From the NCBI GenBank assembly GCA_017302255.1, contig JAFLDV010000025.1, positions 1 through 63,910 of the forward strand: a DNA stretch of 63,910 nt, given 5' to 3'. Within the stretch, counting starts at the first letter, position 1, and each line of letters opens with the position of its first letter. Positions 25,511 through 36,545 of this stretch are shown piece by piece. The notes below the pieces were generated by a model. The model saw nothing but the letters and a program-made list of their open reading frames with translations. It ran no database searches and had not been told where the DNA came from. The stretch is from Gammaproteobacteria bacterium. GTDB taxonomy: Bacteria > Pseudomonadota > Gammaproteobacteria > Enterobacterales > Alteromonadaceae. The translations under genes were made by a program, and so were the position numbers.

Positions 25511-26737
25511 TTAACCGCCGAAGTCATCCAACAGAATGTTGTCGTCTTCTACACCTAAGTCTTTCAGCATAGCGATAACAGCTTTGTTCATCATTGGAGG
25601 ACCACACATGTAGAATTCACAATCTTCTGGAGCTTTGTGATTCTTCAAGTAGTTTTCTAAAATGACGTTATGGATGAAACCAGTGTAGCCAGTCCAGTTG
25701 TCTTCCGGTTGCGGATCAGACAAGGCAACATGCCACTTAAAGTTTTCGTTCTCAGCTTGCAACATATCGAAATCTTCAACATAGAACATTTCACGTTTCG
25801 AGCGAGCACCGTACCAGAAAGTCACTTTACGTTTGGTTTTTAACCGGCGTAATTGGTCGAAAATATGTGAACGCATTGGCGCCATACCAGCACCACCGCC
25901 GATGAACACCATTTCTGCATCGGTATTCTTCGCGAAGAACTCACCGAATGGACCAGAAATCGTCACTTTATCGCCAGCTTTTAAGCTCCAAATATAAGAA
26001 GACATTTTACCGCATGGTAAGGTCAGGTTGTTTGGCGGAGGAGTCGCGATCCGCACGTTCAACATGATGATGCCTTCTTCTTCTGGATAGTTAGCCATTG
26101 AATAAGCACGAATAGTCTCTTCGTTTACTTTAGATTCTAAAGTAAAGAACTTGAAGCGTTCCCAGTCACCGCGGTATTCAGCAGGAATGTCGAAATCTGC
26201 ATACTTAATATGGTGAGCTGGCGCTTCGATCTGGATGTAACCACCAGCGCGGAACGGTACTGATTCTCCATCAGGAATCTGCAGCTTCAATTCTTTGATG
26301 AAAGTAGCTTTGTTGTCGTTAGAGATAACAGAACAAGCCCACTTTTTGATACCAAAGATTTCCGGTTCAACTTCGATGTCCATGTCAGTTTTTACACTAA
26401 CTTGACAAGCTAAACGGCAACCTTCGCGGCGTTCACCTTTGGTCAAATGACCAAATTCAACTGGCAGTACATCACCGCCACCTGAGTGCACATGCACACG
26501 ACATTGACCGCAAGAACCACCACCGCCACAAGCTGATGACAAGAAAATGCCTTTATCAGCTAACACGCCTAATAATTTACCGCCAGCATTGGCTTTAATC
26601 GCTTTGCTCGGGTCACCGTTGATGCTGATGGTTATTTCACCTGAAGATACCAGCTTCGCTTTGGCTGCCAAAATCATGACAACCAAGGCAACCACTAGCA
26701 AGGTGAACATCCCAACGCCAAGAATTATCTCTTGCAT
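25511..26737 (-). CDS. nqrF: Na+-NQR subunit F (NADH dehydrogenase)
   Basis: NqrF oxidises NADH and passes electrons via FAD and a [2Fe-2S] cluster into the complex. The 408-residue protein has an N-terminal transmembrane helix, a ferredoxin domain with Cys ligands in [13 protein letters not shown] and GCRLAC, the FAD-binding RAYSMANYP motif, and an NADH-binding [16 protein letters not shown]. Last gene of nqrABCDEF. Length and motifs are normal. Confidence 0.97.
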   Translation of the reverse strand: MQEIILGVGMFTLLVVALVVMILAAKAKLVSSGEITISINGDPSKAIKANAGGKLLGVLADKGIFLSSACGGGGSCGQCRVHVHSGGGDVLPVEFGHLTKGERREGCRLACQVSVKTDMDIEVEPEIFGIKKWACSVISNDNKATFIKELKLQIPDGESVPFRAGGYIQIEAPAHHIKYADFDIPAEYRGDWERFKFFTLESKVNEETIRAYSMANYPEEEGIIMLNVRIATPPPNNLTLPCGKMSSYIWSLKAGDKVTISGPFGEFFAKNTDAEMVFIGGGAGMAPMRSHIFDQLRRLKTKRKVTFWYGARSKREMFYVEDFDMLQAENENFKWHVALSDPQPEDNWTGYTGFIHNVILENYLKNHKAPEDCEFYMCGPPMMNKAVIAMLKDLGVEDDNILLDDFGG

Positions 26738-26762
26738 TGCTTTTTCCTTATACTACCGATGC

Positions 26763-27371
26763 TTACAGGGACACGCCTGAGAAGGACAAAAAGCCCAAAC
26801 TCATCAGACCGACCATAATAAAGCGTGAACCTAAACCACGTAATGCCACAGGAATGTCTGCATACTTCAGTTTTTCACTGACCGCCGCCATTACTGTAAT
26901 TGCCATGGTCCAACCAATACCGCTGCCCACACCGAACACAGCACTTTCTGCTAAGGTGTAATCGCGCTCAACCATAAAGGCCACCGCACCGAAAATCGCA
27001 CAGTTTACTGTGATTAACGGCAGGAAAATACCAAGTGCGTTGTACAGTGAAGGAACATATTTATCTAAAAACATTTCCAAAACTTGCACTAAACCAGCGA
27101 TTACACCGATGTACGCGATAAAGCCTAAGAAGCTCAAATCGGTATCCGGGAAACCAGCCCATGCTAAAGCACCTGGTGCCAAGAATTGTTTGAACACGAT
27201 GTTATTTAATGGTACTGACAAAGCCAGAACCACAGTCACCGCGACACCCAAACTAAACGCTGTTTTCACTTGTTTAGATATGGCAATAAAAGTACACATC
27301 CCAAGGAAGAAGGATAGTGCCATGTTCTCAACGAACACTGCACGAACGAACAAACTAATATAATGTTCCAT
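26763..27371 (-). CDS. nqrE: Na+-NQR subunit E
   Basis: This 202-residue integral membrane subunit has six predicted helices and pairs with NqrD. It holds one of the cysteines used in the membrane Fe centre ([11 protein letters not shown]) plus another in [12 protein letters not shown], both typical. It starts 10 bases after the nqrD stop. Confidence 0.96.
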   Translation of the reverse strand: MEHYISLFVRAVFVENMALSFFLGMCTFIAISKQVKTAFSLGVAVTVVLALSVPLNNIVFKQFLAPGALAWAGFPDTDLSFLGFIAYIGVIAGLVQVLEMFLDKYVPSLYNALGIFLPLITVNCAIFGAVAFMVERDYTLAESAVFGVGSGIGWTMAITVMAAVSEKLKYADIPVALRGLGSRFIMVGLMSLGFLSFSGVSL

Positions 27372-27381
27372 GAAACTCTCC

Positions 27382-28011
27382 TTAGTGCTTCTCTTGTTGC
27401 TCTGGACGCCATGTACGCAGAGCCCAGATCAAACCGCCGATGATGAAGAAAGCACTTGGTGGCATTAACATCAGACCATTCGGAATATACCAACCGCCGG
27501 CACTAACCAGTGGCATTAATGGATAGCCTAATAAAGTACCTGAACCTAAGGTTTCACGAAGTACAGCAACTAAAACTAGCAATACGGTATAACCTAAGCC
27601 GTTACCGATACCGTCCAAGAAAGACATTAACGGTGGGCTCTTCATCGCATAAGCTTCTGCGCGACCCATAACGATACAGTTGGTGATAATCAGACCAACG
27701 AATACTGACAATTCTTTTGCTACGTTGTAGGCATAAGCTTTCAGTACTTGGTCAACGACGATTACCAATGAAGCGATGATGGTCATTTGCACGATAATCC
27801 GCACACTCGATGGAATGTGGTTACGAATCATCGAAATAAACATACTTGAAAACGCGGTAACCAAGGTAAGAGCAACACCCATAACTAAGGCTTTGTCTAA
27901 CTTCGTTGTTACAGCCAGCGCCGAACAAATACCAAGTACTTGTAAAGCAATTGGGTTATTGGCGAATACTGGTCCAAATACCAGTGACTTCATTTCTTTT
28001 GCACTAGCCAT
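27382..28011 (-). CDS. nqrD: Na+-NQR subunit D
   Basis: This 209-residue, six-helix membrane subunit is homologous to NqrE and shares the Fe centre ([10 protein letters not shown] and [10 protein letters not shown]). The start overlaps the end of nqrC by 8 bases, indicating translational coupling. Confidence 0.96.
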   Translation of the reverse strand: MASAKEMKSLVFGPVFANNPIALQVLGICSALAVTTKLDKALVMGVALTLVTAFSSMFISMIRNHIPSSVRIIVQMTIIASLVIVVDQVLKAYAYNVAKELSVFVGLIITNCIVMGRAEAYAMKSPPLMSFLDGIGNGLGYTVLLVLVAVLRETLGSGTLLGYPLMPLVSAGGWYIPNGLMLMPPSAFFIIGGLIWALRTWRPEQQEKH

Positions 28012-28792
28012 TGTTTAATGCTCCTTGACGAACTTTAGTCAGGAATGGCGCGAAGCCCTTAGCACCAGCCCAGAAAGTGAAAGAGTTCTGAACACCTTTA
28101 CTGGTTAAGGTTGCACCTGACAAACCATCGACATCTGATGCAGATGTTGGAATTGCATTACCAGGTTTCAAAATTTTGATCGCTGGATTGCCTGCATCAT
28201 CTAAAAGTTTTTTGCCAACAAATTGGGCAACCCAAGTTGGGTTTTGGATTTCACCACCTAAACCTGGAGTTTCACCATGTTCATAGTAATTCAAACCTTT
28301 AATAGTATTGCCATCTTTATCAAGAGCGATAAAGCCGTGCATAGTTGACCATAAGCCGTAACCATGGATTGGTAATACTACAAAACTCACTTTCTTCGAC
28401 TCAACGCCTTCTGCGTAAGCTAAATAAACTGGTGCGATATTCGCACGAGTTTTGATTTTCGCTACGTCATCTTTCTCGTCCAATTTGATTGAGCCCGTAG
28501 GATCTTTCATCATCTTCCGATAGTCATAAGTCAAAGGATCTTGGTCAACAAAATCACCGGTATCTAAGTTTACTAAACGCACTTGCACATGTTTATCAAA
28601 CTGCGCCTTGATGTCAGTGCCTTCTAACATACCGACTGCAACTAAAATGTTTTTCTGAGCATCCAGCAGTTTGTTTTCTGCTTGTTTTGGACGCAAACCT
28701 ACAGCTGATGCCGCGACGAAAATCGCACAAATCAGACACAGGCCAATAACGACAAAAAACGTTTTGCCGATACTTTCATTGTTATTAGACAT
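28004..28792 (-). CDS. nqrC: Na+-NQR subunit C (covalent FMN)
   Basis: This 262-residue subunit has one N-terminal membrane helix (residues 10-34) and a periplasmic domain with covalent FMN on the second Thr of [12 protein letters not shown] (about residue 225-230). That attachment needs ApbE. The ATG at 28790-28792 is used because [10 protein letters not shown] matches known N-termini; it overlaps the nqrB stop by 8 bases. An upstream frame start at 28852 is rejected. Confidence 0.96.
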   Translation of the reverse strand: MSNNNESIGKTFFVVIGLCLICAIFVAASAVGLRPKQAENKLLDAQKNILVAVGMLEGTDIKAQFDKHVQVRLVNLDTGDFVDQDPLTYDYRKMMKDPTGSIKLDEKDDVAKIKTRANIAPVYLAYAEGVESKKVSFVVLPIHGYGLWSTMHGFIALDKDGNTIKGLNYYEHGETPGLGGEIQNPTWVAQFVGKKLLDDAGNPAIKILKPGNAIPTSASDVDGLSGATLTSKGVQNSFTFWAGAKGFAPFLTKVRQGALNNG

Positions 28793-29990
28793 TACGTGCC
28801 AGCCTCCGCTTAATATTCCCTTGAGCAACCATGTAATCGAATACCGGAGCAAACAAGTTAGAGAATAGAATCGCCAGCATCATGCCTTCTGGATAAGCCG
28901 GGTTCACTACTCGAATCATCACGACCATAAAACCAATCAATGCACCATAGGCGAACTTACCTGTATTGGTGAATGATGCAGAAACTGGGTCTGTTGCCAT
29001 AAAGAATGTACCAATGGCAAAACCGCCCAACACCATGTGCCAATACCAAGGCATTGCAAACATCGCGTTGGTTTCAGAACCGATCATATTAAACATGGTT
29101 GCGAAAAACGCCGTGCTTAACAGCACACCAGTGACAATACGCCATGATGCGATACGGAAATAAATCAGTGCTAAACCACCGACAATCAGAGCCAAGGTAG
29201 AAGTTTCACCAATTGAGCCTGGGATAAAACCGTAGAACGCATCCCACCACTGTTGGTTGATCGACCAGTCAGTCACTTCGCCGTTTGCAGCTTTCGATAA
29301 CCAAGTAGCCCCCGCATAACCATCAGCAACAGTCCAAACTTTATCGCCTGAAATTTGCGCTGGGTAAGCAAAGAACAAAAACGCACGGCCCGCTAAGGCT
29401 GGGTTTAAGAAATTACGGCCAGTTCCACCGAACACTTCTTTTGCCACAACGATACCAAAAGTGATACCTAATGCGGCTTGCCACAGCGGAATAGTTGCAG
29501 GGAGAATCAGCGCAAAGAGGATTGAAGATACGAAGAAACCTTCGTTGATTTCATGTTTGCGGACAGATGCAAACAAGACTTCCCAAAAACCACCGACTAA
29601 GAACACTGTTGCATAAATAGGCAGGAACCAACAGGCGCCGTACCACATTTTGCTGCCCCAACCAGATTCAGCAGTTAATTCACCGCCTAACATCTGGAAC
29701 AACGCAACCTGCCAAGTATCAGGCAGAGTAACAGTCGCAGACAACACTGAAGCCGCTTGATGGCCAATGTTGAACATACCAAAGAACATTGCTGGGAATA
29801 ACATTAACCATACGAAGATCATGATACGTTTCAGATCGATACTGTCACGCACATGAGTAGACGATTTGGTCACTTTACCCGGAGTGTATAAAATTGTGGC
29901 AACAGCTTCATAAAGCGCATACCACTTTTCATACTTGCCGCCCTTTTCAAAAGACGGTTCAATACTTTCTATATAATGCTTTAAACTCAT
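28785..29990 (-). CDS. nqrB: Na+-NQR subunit B (covalent FMN, Na+ translocation)
   Basis: This 401-residue, ten-helix membrane subunit carries covalent FMN at Thr in the DGYAGAT motif (about residue 225) and binds ubiquinone and riboflavin. The motif again requires ApbE. It is adjacent to nqrA with a 2-base gap and overlaps nqrC. Confidence 0.97.
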   Translation of the reverse strand: MSLKHYIESIEPSFEKGGKYEKWYALYEAVATILYTPGKVTKSSTHVRDSIDLKRIMIFVWLMLFPAMFFGMFNIGHQAASVLSATVTLPDTWQVALFQMLGGELTAESGWGSKMWYGACWFLPIYATVFLVGGFWEVLFASVRKHEINEGFFVSSILFALILPATIPLWQAALGITFGIVVAKEVFGGTGRNFLNPALAGRAFLFFAYPAQISGDKVWTVADGYAGATWLSKAANGEVTDWSINQQWWDAFYGFIPGSIGETSTLALIVGGLALIYFRIASWRIVTGVLLSTAFFATMFNMIGSETNAMFAMPWYWHMVLGGFAIGTFFMATDPVSASFTNTGKFAYGALIGFMVVMIRVVNPAYPEGMMLAILFSNLFAPVFDYMVAQGNIKRRLARNV

Positions 29991-29992
29991 CG

Positions 29993-31333
29993 TCAGCCTT
30001 CCTTCTGGATGGTCGTCAGACAGTTACGTAATGCCACACCGTAGTCGTATTTACCAGGGCAGACAAAAGTACATAACGCTAAGTCTTCTTCATCCAGTTC
30101 TAAACAACCCAGAGATATTGCGCCATCGGTGTCGCCAACCAACAAATCCCGCAGCAACAATGTTGGCAGAATATCCAGTGGCATCACGCGCTCGTAGTTA
30201 CCAATTGGTACCATGGCACGGTCAGAACCGTTGGTCGTGGTTGTCATATTAAATAAACGCTTCGGACTTAAATGCGACAAGTACGCACGGGTTACTGAGA
30301 ATTTTTGAGCGCCTGGAGCTATCCAGCCTAAAAACTCTTTCTCAAAACCTTCAGTTAAAACGGCGATTTGTGAATGGAAACGGCCTAAATAAGCGTTTAC
30401 ACCAACAGCTGCTTTACCCGCTAATACTGAACCAGAGATAATACGATTATTACCTTCGTTCAGCTCATTGGCGGTTAAATCTGCCATAGCAGCGCCAAGT
30501 ACGGTTTTAATCAAACGTGGAGATTTAACTACAGGACCGGCCAAAGACACTACGCGATCTGCATAGTACTCACCTGAAGTGAATAATTTGCCGATGGCGA
30601 TAACATCTTGATAGTTGATGTGCCAAACCACCTTTTTCAAAGAGACTGGCTCTAAGAAGTGAATGTGGGTACCTGGCAAACCTGCAGGGTGTGGACCACC
30701 GAATTCTTCAACTGTGACATTGGCAGGCGCTGGCATTGCTGCACCCGGCGCTTTACACAGAATGACTTTGCTACCAGCGATGCGCGTTAACACAGTCAAA
30801 CCGTGTTCGAAAGCATCTTTCTGCGTTGCAATAACCACAGTAGGGTCAGCTGCATGCGGATTGGTATCAATCGCAGTCACGAAAATCGCGCGTGGAGTGC
30901 TATCAATCGCCGGAACTTGGCTAAATGGACGAGTGCGGAACGCAGTCCATAAACCAGAATCCAATAATTGCTGTTTAACCACTGCGTCTTCTAATGAAGC
31001 AAGTTGCGCTGCTGGGTAAGCGGCAAATTGCACACTTTCAGCAGAACCGTCAGCTTCAATAATTAACGATTGGAAAACACGTTTAGCACCGCGGTTGATG
31101 GCAGTGACAGTGCCGGCAATAGCTGCAGTAAACTTAACGCCAGGGTTCTTTTTGTCTTCAAAAAGCGCCTGACCTTTTTTTACTTTATCCCCAACCTCAA
31201 CCAGCATTGTAGGACGCATACCAACAAAGTCTTCACCCAGCACAGCGACCGATTTGACGGCTGAGCCGCCAGAGATCTCTTGTTTAGGACTGCCCAAAAG
31301 GGGAATGTCCAATCCATTTTTGATTTTAATCAT
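29993..31333 (-). CDS. nqrA: Na+-NQR subunit A
   Basis: This 446-residue soluble subunit binds ubiquinone at the cytoplasmic face. The N-terminus [16 protein letters not shown] is characteristic and fixes the ATG at 31331-31333. Length matches the Vibrio protein. First gene of the nqrABCDEF operon. Confidence 0.97.
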   Translation of the reverse strand: MIKIKNGLDIPLLGSPKQEISGGSAVKSVAVLGEDFVGMRPTMLVEVGDKVKKGQALFEDKKNPGVKFTAAIAGTVTAINRGAKRVFQSLIIEADGSAESVQFAAYPAAQLASLEDAVVKQQLLDSGLWTAFRTRPFSQVPAIDSTPRAIFVTAIDTNPHAADPTVVIATQKDAFEHGLTVLTRIAGSKVILCKAPGAAMPAPANVTVEEFGGPHPAGLPGTHIHFLEPVSLKKVVWHINYQDVIAIGKLFTSGEYYADRVVSLAGPVVKSPRLIKTVLGAAMADLTANELNEGNNRIISGSVLAGKAAVGVNAYLGRFHSQIAVLTEGFEKEFLGWIAPGAQKFSVTRAYLSHLSPKRLFNMTTTTNGSDRAMVPIGNYERVMPLDILPTLLLRDLLVGDTDGAISLGCLELDEEDLALCTFVCPGKYDYGVALRNCLTTIQKEG

Positions 31334-31462
31334 ACGTACTTGCACTACTTTAACGGGAAGAAACAGGGCCTGGTTATTTTTGGCTGCTCGCCTCGCAGCG
31401 CACCTGGCGAAAACCGGCTAATAAATAACCAGATTTCACCAGATACACGTACACAGCGGCGG

Positions 31463-31471
31463 ATTTTAGCA
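31463..31471 (-). promoter_or_regulatory. Candidate extended -10 promoter for nqrA
   Basis: On the minus strand TGCTAAAAT (an extended -10 form, TGnTAAAAT) lies about 130 bases upstream of nqrA. No good -35 box is visible, as is usual for extended -10 promoters. The rest of the 31334-31660 region shows no ORF. Confidence 0.35.
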
Positions 31472-31660
31472 CTAAACCCTCAGACCAGCTATGATAAATA
31501 ACAAAATTGTGGCGGTCAGGACATCGACTGAAGCCAAGTGTAGTCAACTTTAAATGCTTTGCGTAAAAAACCAGCAAAACTGCATAAAATTCCTCTTACA
31601 CTGCAACAAAATGTCCTATTGACCCCCACCCTCTTGTTCTGTTACCCACTTGCGCAAACA

Positions 31661-31685
31661 AAAGCCGCATCATTTGCGGCTTTAT
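31661..31685 (-). terminator. fabV terminator (bidirectional)
   Basis: AAAGCCGCA (31661-31669) pairs with TGCGGCTTT (31675-31683) around a 5-base loop. It lies 7 bases after the fabV stop. Confidence 0.85.
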
Positions 31686-31689
31686 TATC

Positions 31690-32880
31690 TTAAGCTAAAT
31701 TGGCAAGAGTGACCATCGGCGAAACATCTGCTTCATAGTCAACGTGCGCATAACCAAACCCAAATAATCTCAAGAATTCTTGGTGGTAGCCTTTATAGTC
31801 GGTCAAGTCATCGATATTGTGTGATTCAACTTGGTCCCAAAGAGCTGCGACTTTCGCTTGGATATGATCAGCAAGTTCTTTACCATCCATCCGCAAACGA
31901 CCGCCCTCATCAAGCTGACGTGCTGGGTTGTAAAGGCATTGGTTAAACAATCCATAAATTTGTTCGATACAACCTTCGTGGCTGCCTTCGGCTTTCATCA
32001 CTCGGTACAGCAATGAAATGTAAAGTGGCATGATCGGAATCGCAGAACTAGCTTGAGTCACTAACGCTTTTAATGACGCAACATAAGCATGGCCGTTTTG
32101 CGCTTTCAATTTTGTCGTAATTGCACTTGCAGCACGATCTAAATCTTCTTTGGCACGACCGATTGTCGCTTTACCATAGATTGGCCAAGTTAATTCTTTA
32201 CCAATGTAGGTATATGCAACGGTTTGACAATTGTCAGCCAGAACACCAGCTGCATGCAGTTGATCTAACCAACGCTCCCAATCTTCACCACCCATTACTT
32301 TAACAGTGTTGAAAATCTCGTCGTCATTTGCCGGTTCAACTGAAACTGATTCAATTTCACGCTTGCTCGTATTCAGGTTCTTCGCTGTATAAGCTTGACC
32401 TATAGGTTTTAATACTGAGCTATATACTTCGCCAGTCACAGGATCTTTGCGGCGCGGTGCGGCAAGGCTATAAACCACTAAATCAATTTTGCCCATTTCG
32501 CTACGGATGATATTGATCGCTTGTGATTTCAATTCATCGGTAAAGGCATCACCGTTTAAGTGCTTGTTCCACAAGCCTTCTGCTTTGGCAGCTGCTTCGA
32601 AAGCTGCAGTGTTGTACCAGCCTGCAGAGCCAGTTTTGCCTTCAGAAGCTTCTTTTTCAAAGAAAATCCCTAAGGTTTTTGCACCAGAGCCAAAAGCTGC
32701 AGTAATACGTGAAGCTAAGCCATAACCCGTTGATGCACCAATCACTAATACATTTTTCGGGCCGTTTTGCACTGCCCCTTGTTGTTTGACGTAAGTAATT
32801 TGTTCAGCAACATGTTCAGCACAACCCACAGGGTGAGCATTTGTGCAGATAAATCCACGGATCTTCGGTTGAATAACCAT
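31690..32880 (-). CDS. fabV: Trans-2-enoyl-ACP/CoA reductase FabV
   Basis: FabV reduces the enoyl double bond in fatty acid elongation and is less sensitive to triclosan than FabI. The 396-residue length is normal. The N-terminus MVIQPKIRGFICTNAHPVGC and the NAD-binding VLVIGASTGYGLASR near residue 45 are diagnostic, and the Tyr-x8-Lys active-site region is AYTYIGKELTWPIYGKATIG. The ATG at 32878-32880 is used; the frame extends 8 codons upstream without support. Confidence 0.96.
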   Translation of the reverse strand: MVIQPKIRGFICTNAHPVGCAEHVAEQITYVKQQGAVQNGPKNVLVIGASTGYGLASRITAAFGSGAKTLGIFFEKEASEGKTGSAGWYNTAAFEAAAKAEGLWNKHLNGDAFTDELKSQAINIIRSEMGKIDLVVYSLAAPRRKDPVTGEVYSSVLKPIGQAYTAKNLNTSKREIESVSVEPANDDEIFNTVKVMGGEDWERWLDQLHAAGVLADNCQTVAYTYIGKELTWPIYGKATIGRAKEDLDRAASAITTKLKAQNGHAYVASLKALVTQASSAIPIMPLYISLLYRVMKAEGSHEGCIEQIYGLFNQCLYNPARQLDEGGRLRMDGKELADHIQAKVAALWDQVESHNIDDLTDYKGYHQEFLRLFGFGYAHVDYEADVSPMVTLANLA

Positions 32881-33051
32881 AAAATTAAACCTGTAATAAG
32901 ACAAAACAGCGGTTAGTGTAAAACTTTAACAGCATAAACAGGTCTGATCAGCTAATAATTTAGCAAATTAGCTGTAGTGAACCTGTGGCGATTTTGTTGG
33001 ATTATTGGCGAAAATGAGCATCAAGCTGACGATTTCCCAAGAAAAAAGCGG

Positions 33052-33384
33052 CTATGTAGCCGCCTTCTCTCGCTTAGAACCACCAAAACACTTTGGCGAT
33101 GCCGGCGGTTTTTCCGCGTAGTATTCGTACCATTCGCTTGGCGTATATGTGTGTAACGCTAGCGCGTGAATTTTTTCAGCGAGCTCAGCGGCCACCACTG
33201 CGTTAACAGCGCGATGACGCTGCAATAGGCGCATGCCGTCAAACTGTGGTGTGACGATGACCACTTTAAAATGAGACTCCGCACCTTGCGGCACGTTGTG
33301 CATATGACTTTCATCAACCACATCAAGAAACACCGGGTCGAAGGCGCTCAACAATTTTTGCTCAATCGAGGTATGAATCAACAT
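33052..33384 (-). CDS. bolA: BolA family protein
   Basis: BolA proteins work with monothiol glutaredoxins in iron-sulfur handling and affect cell shape as regulators. The 110-residue product contains VVDESHMHNVPQGAESHFKV with the conserved His, and the C-terminal VHALALHTYT-like ALALHTYTPSEW. Single gene with a CysPro tail (SPKCFGGSKREK). Confidence 0.93.
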   Translation of the reverse strand: MLIHTSIEQKLLSAFDPVFLDVVDESHMHNVPQGAESHFKVVIVTPQFDGMRLLQRHRAVNAVVAAELAEKIHALALHTYTPSEWYEYYAEKPPASPKCFGGSKREKAAT

Positions 33385-33542
33385 TGTGCTCTGCTCCTTC
33401 TTTGCTTAATCTTCTCTACTCTAGTTAAGGCGACTGCCCTTGTCAGCAAGAATTCATCGGCAAAAAAAGATAAATTTTTTCTCTTGCCAAAATTACTGTT
33501 CGTAGGCTACTCACCAATTCAAGGCGGCTTAATCCTTAAACT

Positions 33543-34166
33543 TTAGGGAGCTATATACCTAAAAGTTAAGTTAAACCGCTGTGCTGACGCCGCCGCTTGC
33601 TTGGGCAAACGATGCTGCCAATACTGCTGACACTCGCCTGCCATCAACAGCAAAGAACCGTTCGCTAACTCCAATTGCAACTGGGTTTGTGTCTGGCGAT
33701 GGCGCAAATCAAATCGACGTTGCAGCCCCAAACTTAAAGAGGCAATTTGCGGTGCATCACCAAGTTCGGGTTCATCATCACTGTGCCAACCCATGGCTTG
33801 TGAGCCGTCACGATACCAATTTAACAACACACAATTAAATCTTTGTTGCAAAGCCTGATTAATTTGCTGAGTCAGTTGCCAGATTTCCGCATGCCATGGC
33901 TCTGGCTGAAACGTCACACCAGAATAGCGATAACTGCAATGGCTATCGCCCATCCACAGTTGTTGACGCGGAATGACAATTTTCCGACCAAACATCATTA
34001 TTTCAGGCTGCTGCCAAGGCAAGCCAGGTAGCATCGACATCAGCGCCTCAGCTGCTGGCTCCGTAAGAAATTGCGGCCAATAATACAGTTCAGCGTTTGG
34101 CAGCTGAAAATACTGGGCTGTTGGCGCTACACGACTTAAGTTGTCCTGTAGGGTCGGATCTGGCAA
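33543..34166 (-). CDS. alkB: AlkB-type alkylated DNA repair dioxygenase
   Basis: This 207-residue Fe(II)/2-oxoglutarate dioxygenase would remove methyl groups from alkylated DNA bases. The iron ligands are in WHSDDEPELG (His-x-Asp) and the later His of QYWQHRLPK. RFNLTFRYI holds the two arginines that bind 2-oxoglutarate. The layout is closer to the AlkB2/ALKBH2 subgroup. The start is a TTG at 34164-34166 after a GGGGG site, so the exact start is uncertain. Divergent from rlmG. Confidence 0.88.
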   Translation of the reverse strand: MPDPTLQDNLSRVAPTAQYFQLPNAELYYWPQFLTEPAAEALMSMLPGLPWQQPEIMMFGRKIVIPRQQLWMGDSHCSYRYSGVTFQPEPWHAEIWQLTQQINQALQQRFNCVLLNWYRDGSQAMGWHSDDEPELGDAPQIASLSLGLQRRFDLRHRQTQTQLQLELANGSLLLMAGECQQYWQHRLPKQAAASAQRFNLTFRYIAP

Positions 34167-34199
34167 AATAACCCCCTTCTTCTTTAGTGTTTAAGCATC

Positions 34200-35360
34200 A
34201 TGAGCCAACTTTTCGCAATCGGTGACCAGTCTTTGTCGCTGGACCGCTACCCACCGGACCAGAAAAACCGCAGTTTACAAGCCTGGGACGCGGCCGATGA
34301 ATTATTGATCAAGGCAGCTTTGGAACAGTATCCGACTGTTTCTGGCAGCTTATTGCTACTCAATGATCAATTTGGTGCTTTAGCATGTGCTTTGCACACA
34401 TTCTCTCCAATCCAGGTGACTGATTCGTATATCAGCCAACTGGCAACTAATCATAACTTAGCAGCGAATAACTTAACTGCAGTGTCGCAACTGAACAGTC
34501 TTGAACCGCTGCCAGCTGCAGGTCTAGTGCTATTAAAATTTCCGGCAAACCATAGCTATTTGCGCTTTCAGTTGCGAGCGCTAAAGCAGGTGCTTGCCCC
34601 TGGTACCTTGGTGCTTGCCAGCGCAAAAGCCAAAGATATACACGCAAATGTATTGGCTATCTTTCGCGAAGAGCTTGGCGAGACTAACGCGTCACTTACG
34701 GAAAAGAAATGTCGTTTGATCACTGCGCGCTGCGATACAACAACGGCGACGCCATTATTGCCTAAATTCCCGCTGCGTTGGAACGCTGAGGTTCAGTTAG
34801 CTTCTGCAGCAGCTCCGCAAGCAATTGAATTATTTAATCATGCAAACGTGTTCTCCCGCGAACAGCTGGACATAGGTGCAAGGTTCTTACTGGAGCACTT
34901 ACCAGAGCTACCAGCTGCAAGCCAAGTGATTGATTTAGGATGCGGTAACGGTGTACTGGGAGTCGCCATGTTGATGGCAAACCCTGAATTACAACTGGCG
35001 TTTTGTGACGAATCCTATATGGCCGTTGATTCCGCTAGACTCACCATTGAACAAAATTGCCCAGAACAATTGGCAAACTGCCAGTTTGTTGTCGATGACA
35101 GCCTTAGCAAACAAACTGATTTATCAATAGATTTTATAATTTGTAATCCGCCATTCCATCAACAGAATGCGGTAACTGACCACATTGCTTGGCAAATGTT
35201 TGCCGATGCTCGGCGAGTACTTAAAGTAGGCGGCCGGTTGCGCATCGTCTGCAACCGTCATCTTGGTTATCACGAAAAACTCAGCCGCCTATTTGGTGGT
35301 TGTATCCATATTGCCAGTAATGCAAAATTCACCATATTAGAAGCGATCAGAAGGAAATAA
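34200..35360 (+). CDS. rlmG: 23S rRNA m2G1835 methyltransferase RlmG
   Basis: RlmG methylates G1835 of 23S rRNA using S-adenosylmethionine. The 386-residue protein has a degenerate N-terminal methyltransferase-like domain (LLLNDQFGALACAL) and a catalytic domain with VIDLGCGNGVLGVAML (SAM loop) and the NPPF motif IICNPPFHQQNAVTDHIAW. The NHANVFSREQLDIGARFLLEHLP link matches RlmG rather than RsmC. It overlaps nothing; yajG follows 2 bases later. Confidence 0.94.
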   Translation: MSQLFAIGDQSLSLDRYPPDQKNRSLQAWDAADELLIKAALEQYPTVSGSLLLLNDQFGALACALHTFSPIQVTDSYISQLATNHNLAANNLTAVSQLNSLEPLPAAGLVLLKFPANHSYLRFQLRALKQVLAPGTLVLASAKAKDIHANVLAIFREELGETNASLTEKKCRLITARCDTTTATPLLPKFPLRWNAEVQLASAAAPQAIELFNHANVFSREQLDIGARFLLEHLPELPAASQVIDLGCGNGVLGVAMLMANPELQLAFCDESYMAVDSARLTIEQNCPEQLANCQFVVDDSLSKQTDLSIDFIICNPPFHQQNAVTDHIAWQMFADARRVLKVGGRLRIVCNRHLGYHEKLSRLFGGCIHIASNAKFTILEAIRRK

Positions 35361-35362
35361 TC

Positions 35363-35923
35363 ATGCGTCGTTTAATGTTAGTCGCTGCAATGTCACTGAC
35401 TTTAGTAGCCTGTAGTAACCCAGTACCCTCTTTCATCGTGGCGCCACAATTGATCACCAATCAATCTGGTCAATTAAGTAATGTCCGTTTATCACTGACA
35501 GTACAAGATAATCGCCCAACCAACGCTACATTAGTGATGCGTGATGGTAATGGTGTGAAATCTTACCCAACTAGTAACGATATGATTGGCGCTATTACTC
35601 AATCATTAACTGGTGCTATTGCCCAAAAAGGTGGCGTTGTTGCAGCAGGTGAAGCAACGATGGTCACTATTCAAATCAACCAGTTAGAAGCGAATGCAGA
35701 GATTAAAACTGTTGAACACGAAGTGCGTAATAACGTCGAGATCACGATATTGATCGACCGGAACGGCTCAACCTATAACAAGAGCTTCAGTGCTCGCAGC
35801 AATTTCAGCGCACCATTTAAATTAGATACCGCTGTGGCAGAACGTGAATTACGTTTATTAGTCGAGCAAGTACTCGGCCAAGTGATGGCTGATAGCAGCT
35901 GGCAAGATTTTGTTCGGGGCTAA
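35363..35923 (+). CDS. yajG: YajG family lipoprotein
   Basis: This 186-residue lipoprotein has the signal peptide MRRLMLVAAMSLTLVAC (lipobox LVAC), so it is lipid-anchored, probably to the outer membrane. YajG proteins are of unknown function; in enterobacteria yajG lies next to ampG, as it nearly does here (ampG-like gene 1.1 kb downstream). Confidence 0.88.
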   Translation: MRRLMLVAAMSLTLVACSNPVPSFIVAPQLITNQSGQLSNVRLSLTVQDNRPTNATLVMRDGNGVKSYPTSNDMIGAITQSLTGAIAQKGGVVAAGEATMVTIQINQLEANAEIKTVEHEVRNNVEITILIDRNGSTYNKSFSARSNFSAPFKLDTAVAERELRLLVEQVLGQVMADSSWQDFVRG

Positions 35924-35925
35924 TC

Positions 35926-36522
35926 ATGAATAAATGGTTTGCGGTTGTGCTTGCAGTACTCAGTTTTGGTGCCTTTGCGATACCGGGCAACGGTGAGTTC
36001 GTGCAAAAAGACAATTTGTTTCCGCGTGTTCGTCTTGAAACTTCCGAAGGCAATATTGTCATTGAACTGGATCGGATGAAGGCAGCGGTTACCGTCAATA
36101 ACTTCTTATCTTACGTGGAAAAGAAACGTTATGACGCGACCATTTTTCATCGACTGGAACCGGAATTTGTGTTGCAAGGCGGCGGTTATGATTCCAACTT
36201 TGAAGCCATCAGAACCTTTGACACTATTCCAAACGAGTCAGGCAATGGTTTGAAAAATAATCTTTACAGTGTCGCTATGGCACATCAAGAAACTGGTCCA
36301 CACACTGGTTCTAGCCAATTTTTTATTAATTTAAACGATAATCCAAGTTTAAATCCTGGTAAAACTTGGGGCTATGCGGTGTTTGGTAATGTAGTCGAAG
36401 GTTTTGAAGTTCTTGAAAAGATTAAAACTCTCGAGACAGGCCTCAATGAAAAGCTCGGCTGGGAAAATGTGCCGAAAAAAACTCTGATGTTAAATCGGGT
36501 AATTTTACTCCCCGCTAAATAA
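35926..36522 (+). CDS. Periplasmic cyclophilin-type peptidyl-prolyl isomerase
   Basis: The 198-residue protein has a signal peptide (residues 1-18, cleavage FGAFA) and a cyclophilin domain that isomerises Xaa-Pro bonds. Motifs are IFHRLEPEFVLQGGGY (catalytic Arg region) and TGPHTGSSQFFINL. It resembles PpiA but I do not assign that name with certainty. It begins 2 bases after yajG. Confidence 0.93.
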   Translation: MNKWFAVVLAVLSFGAFAIPGNGEFVQKDNLFPRVRLETSEGNIVIELDRMKAAVTVNNFLSYVEKKRYDATIFHRLEPEFVLQGGGYDSNFEAIRTFDTIPNESGNGLKNNLYSVAMAHQETGPHTGSSQFFINLNDNPSLNPGKTWGYAVFGNVVEGFEVLEKIKTLETGLNEKLGWENVPKKTLMLNRVILLPAK

Positions 36523-36545
36523 TTCCAACTATACTTGCCCAAGAA

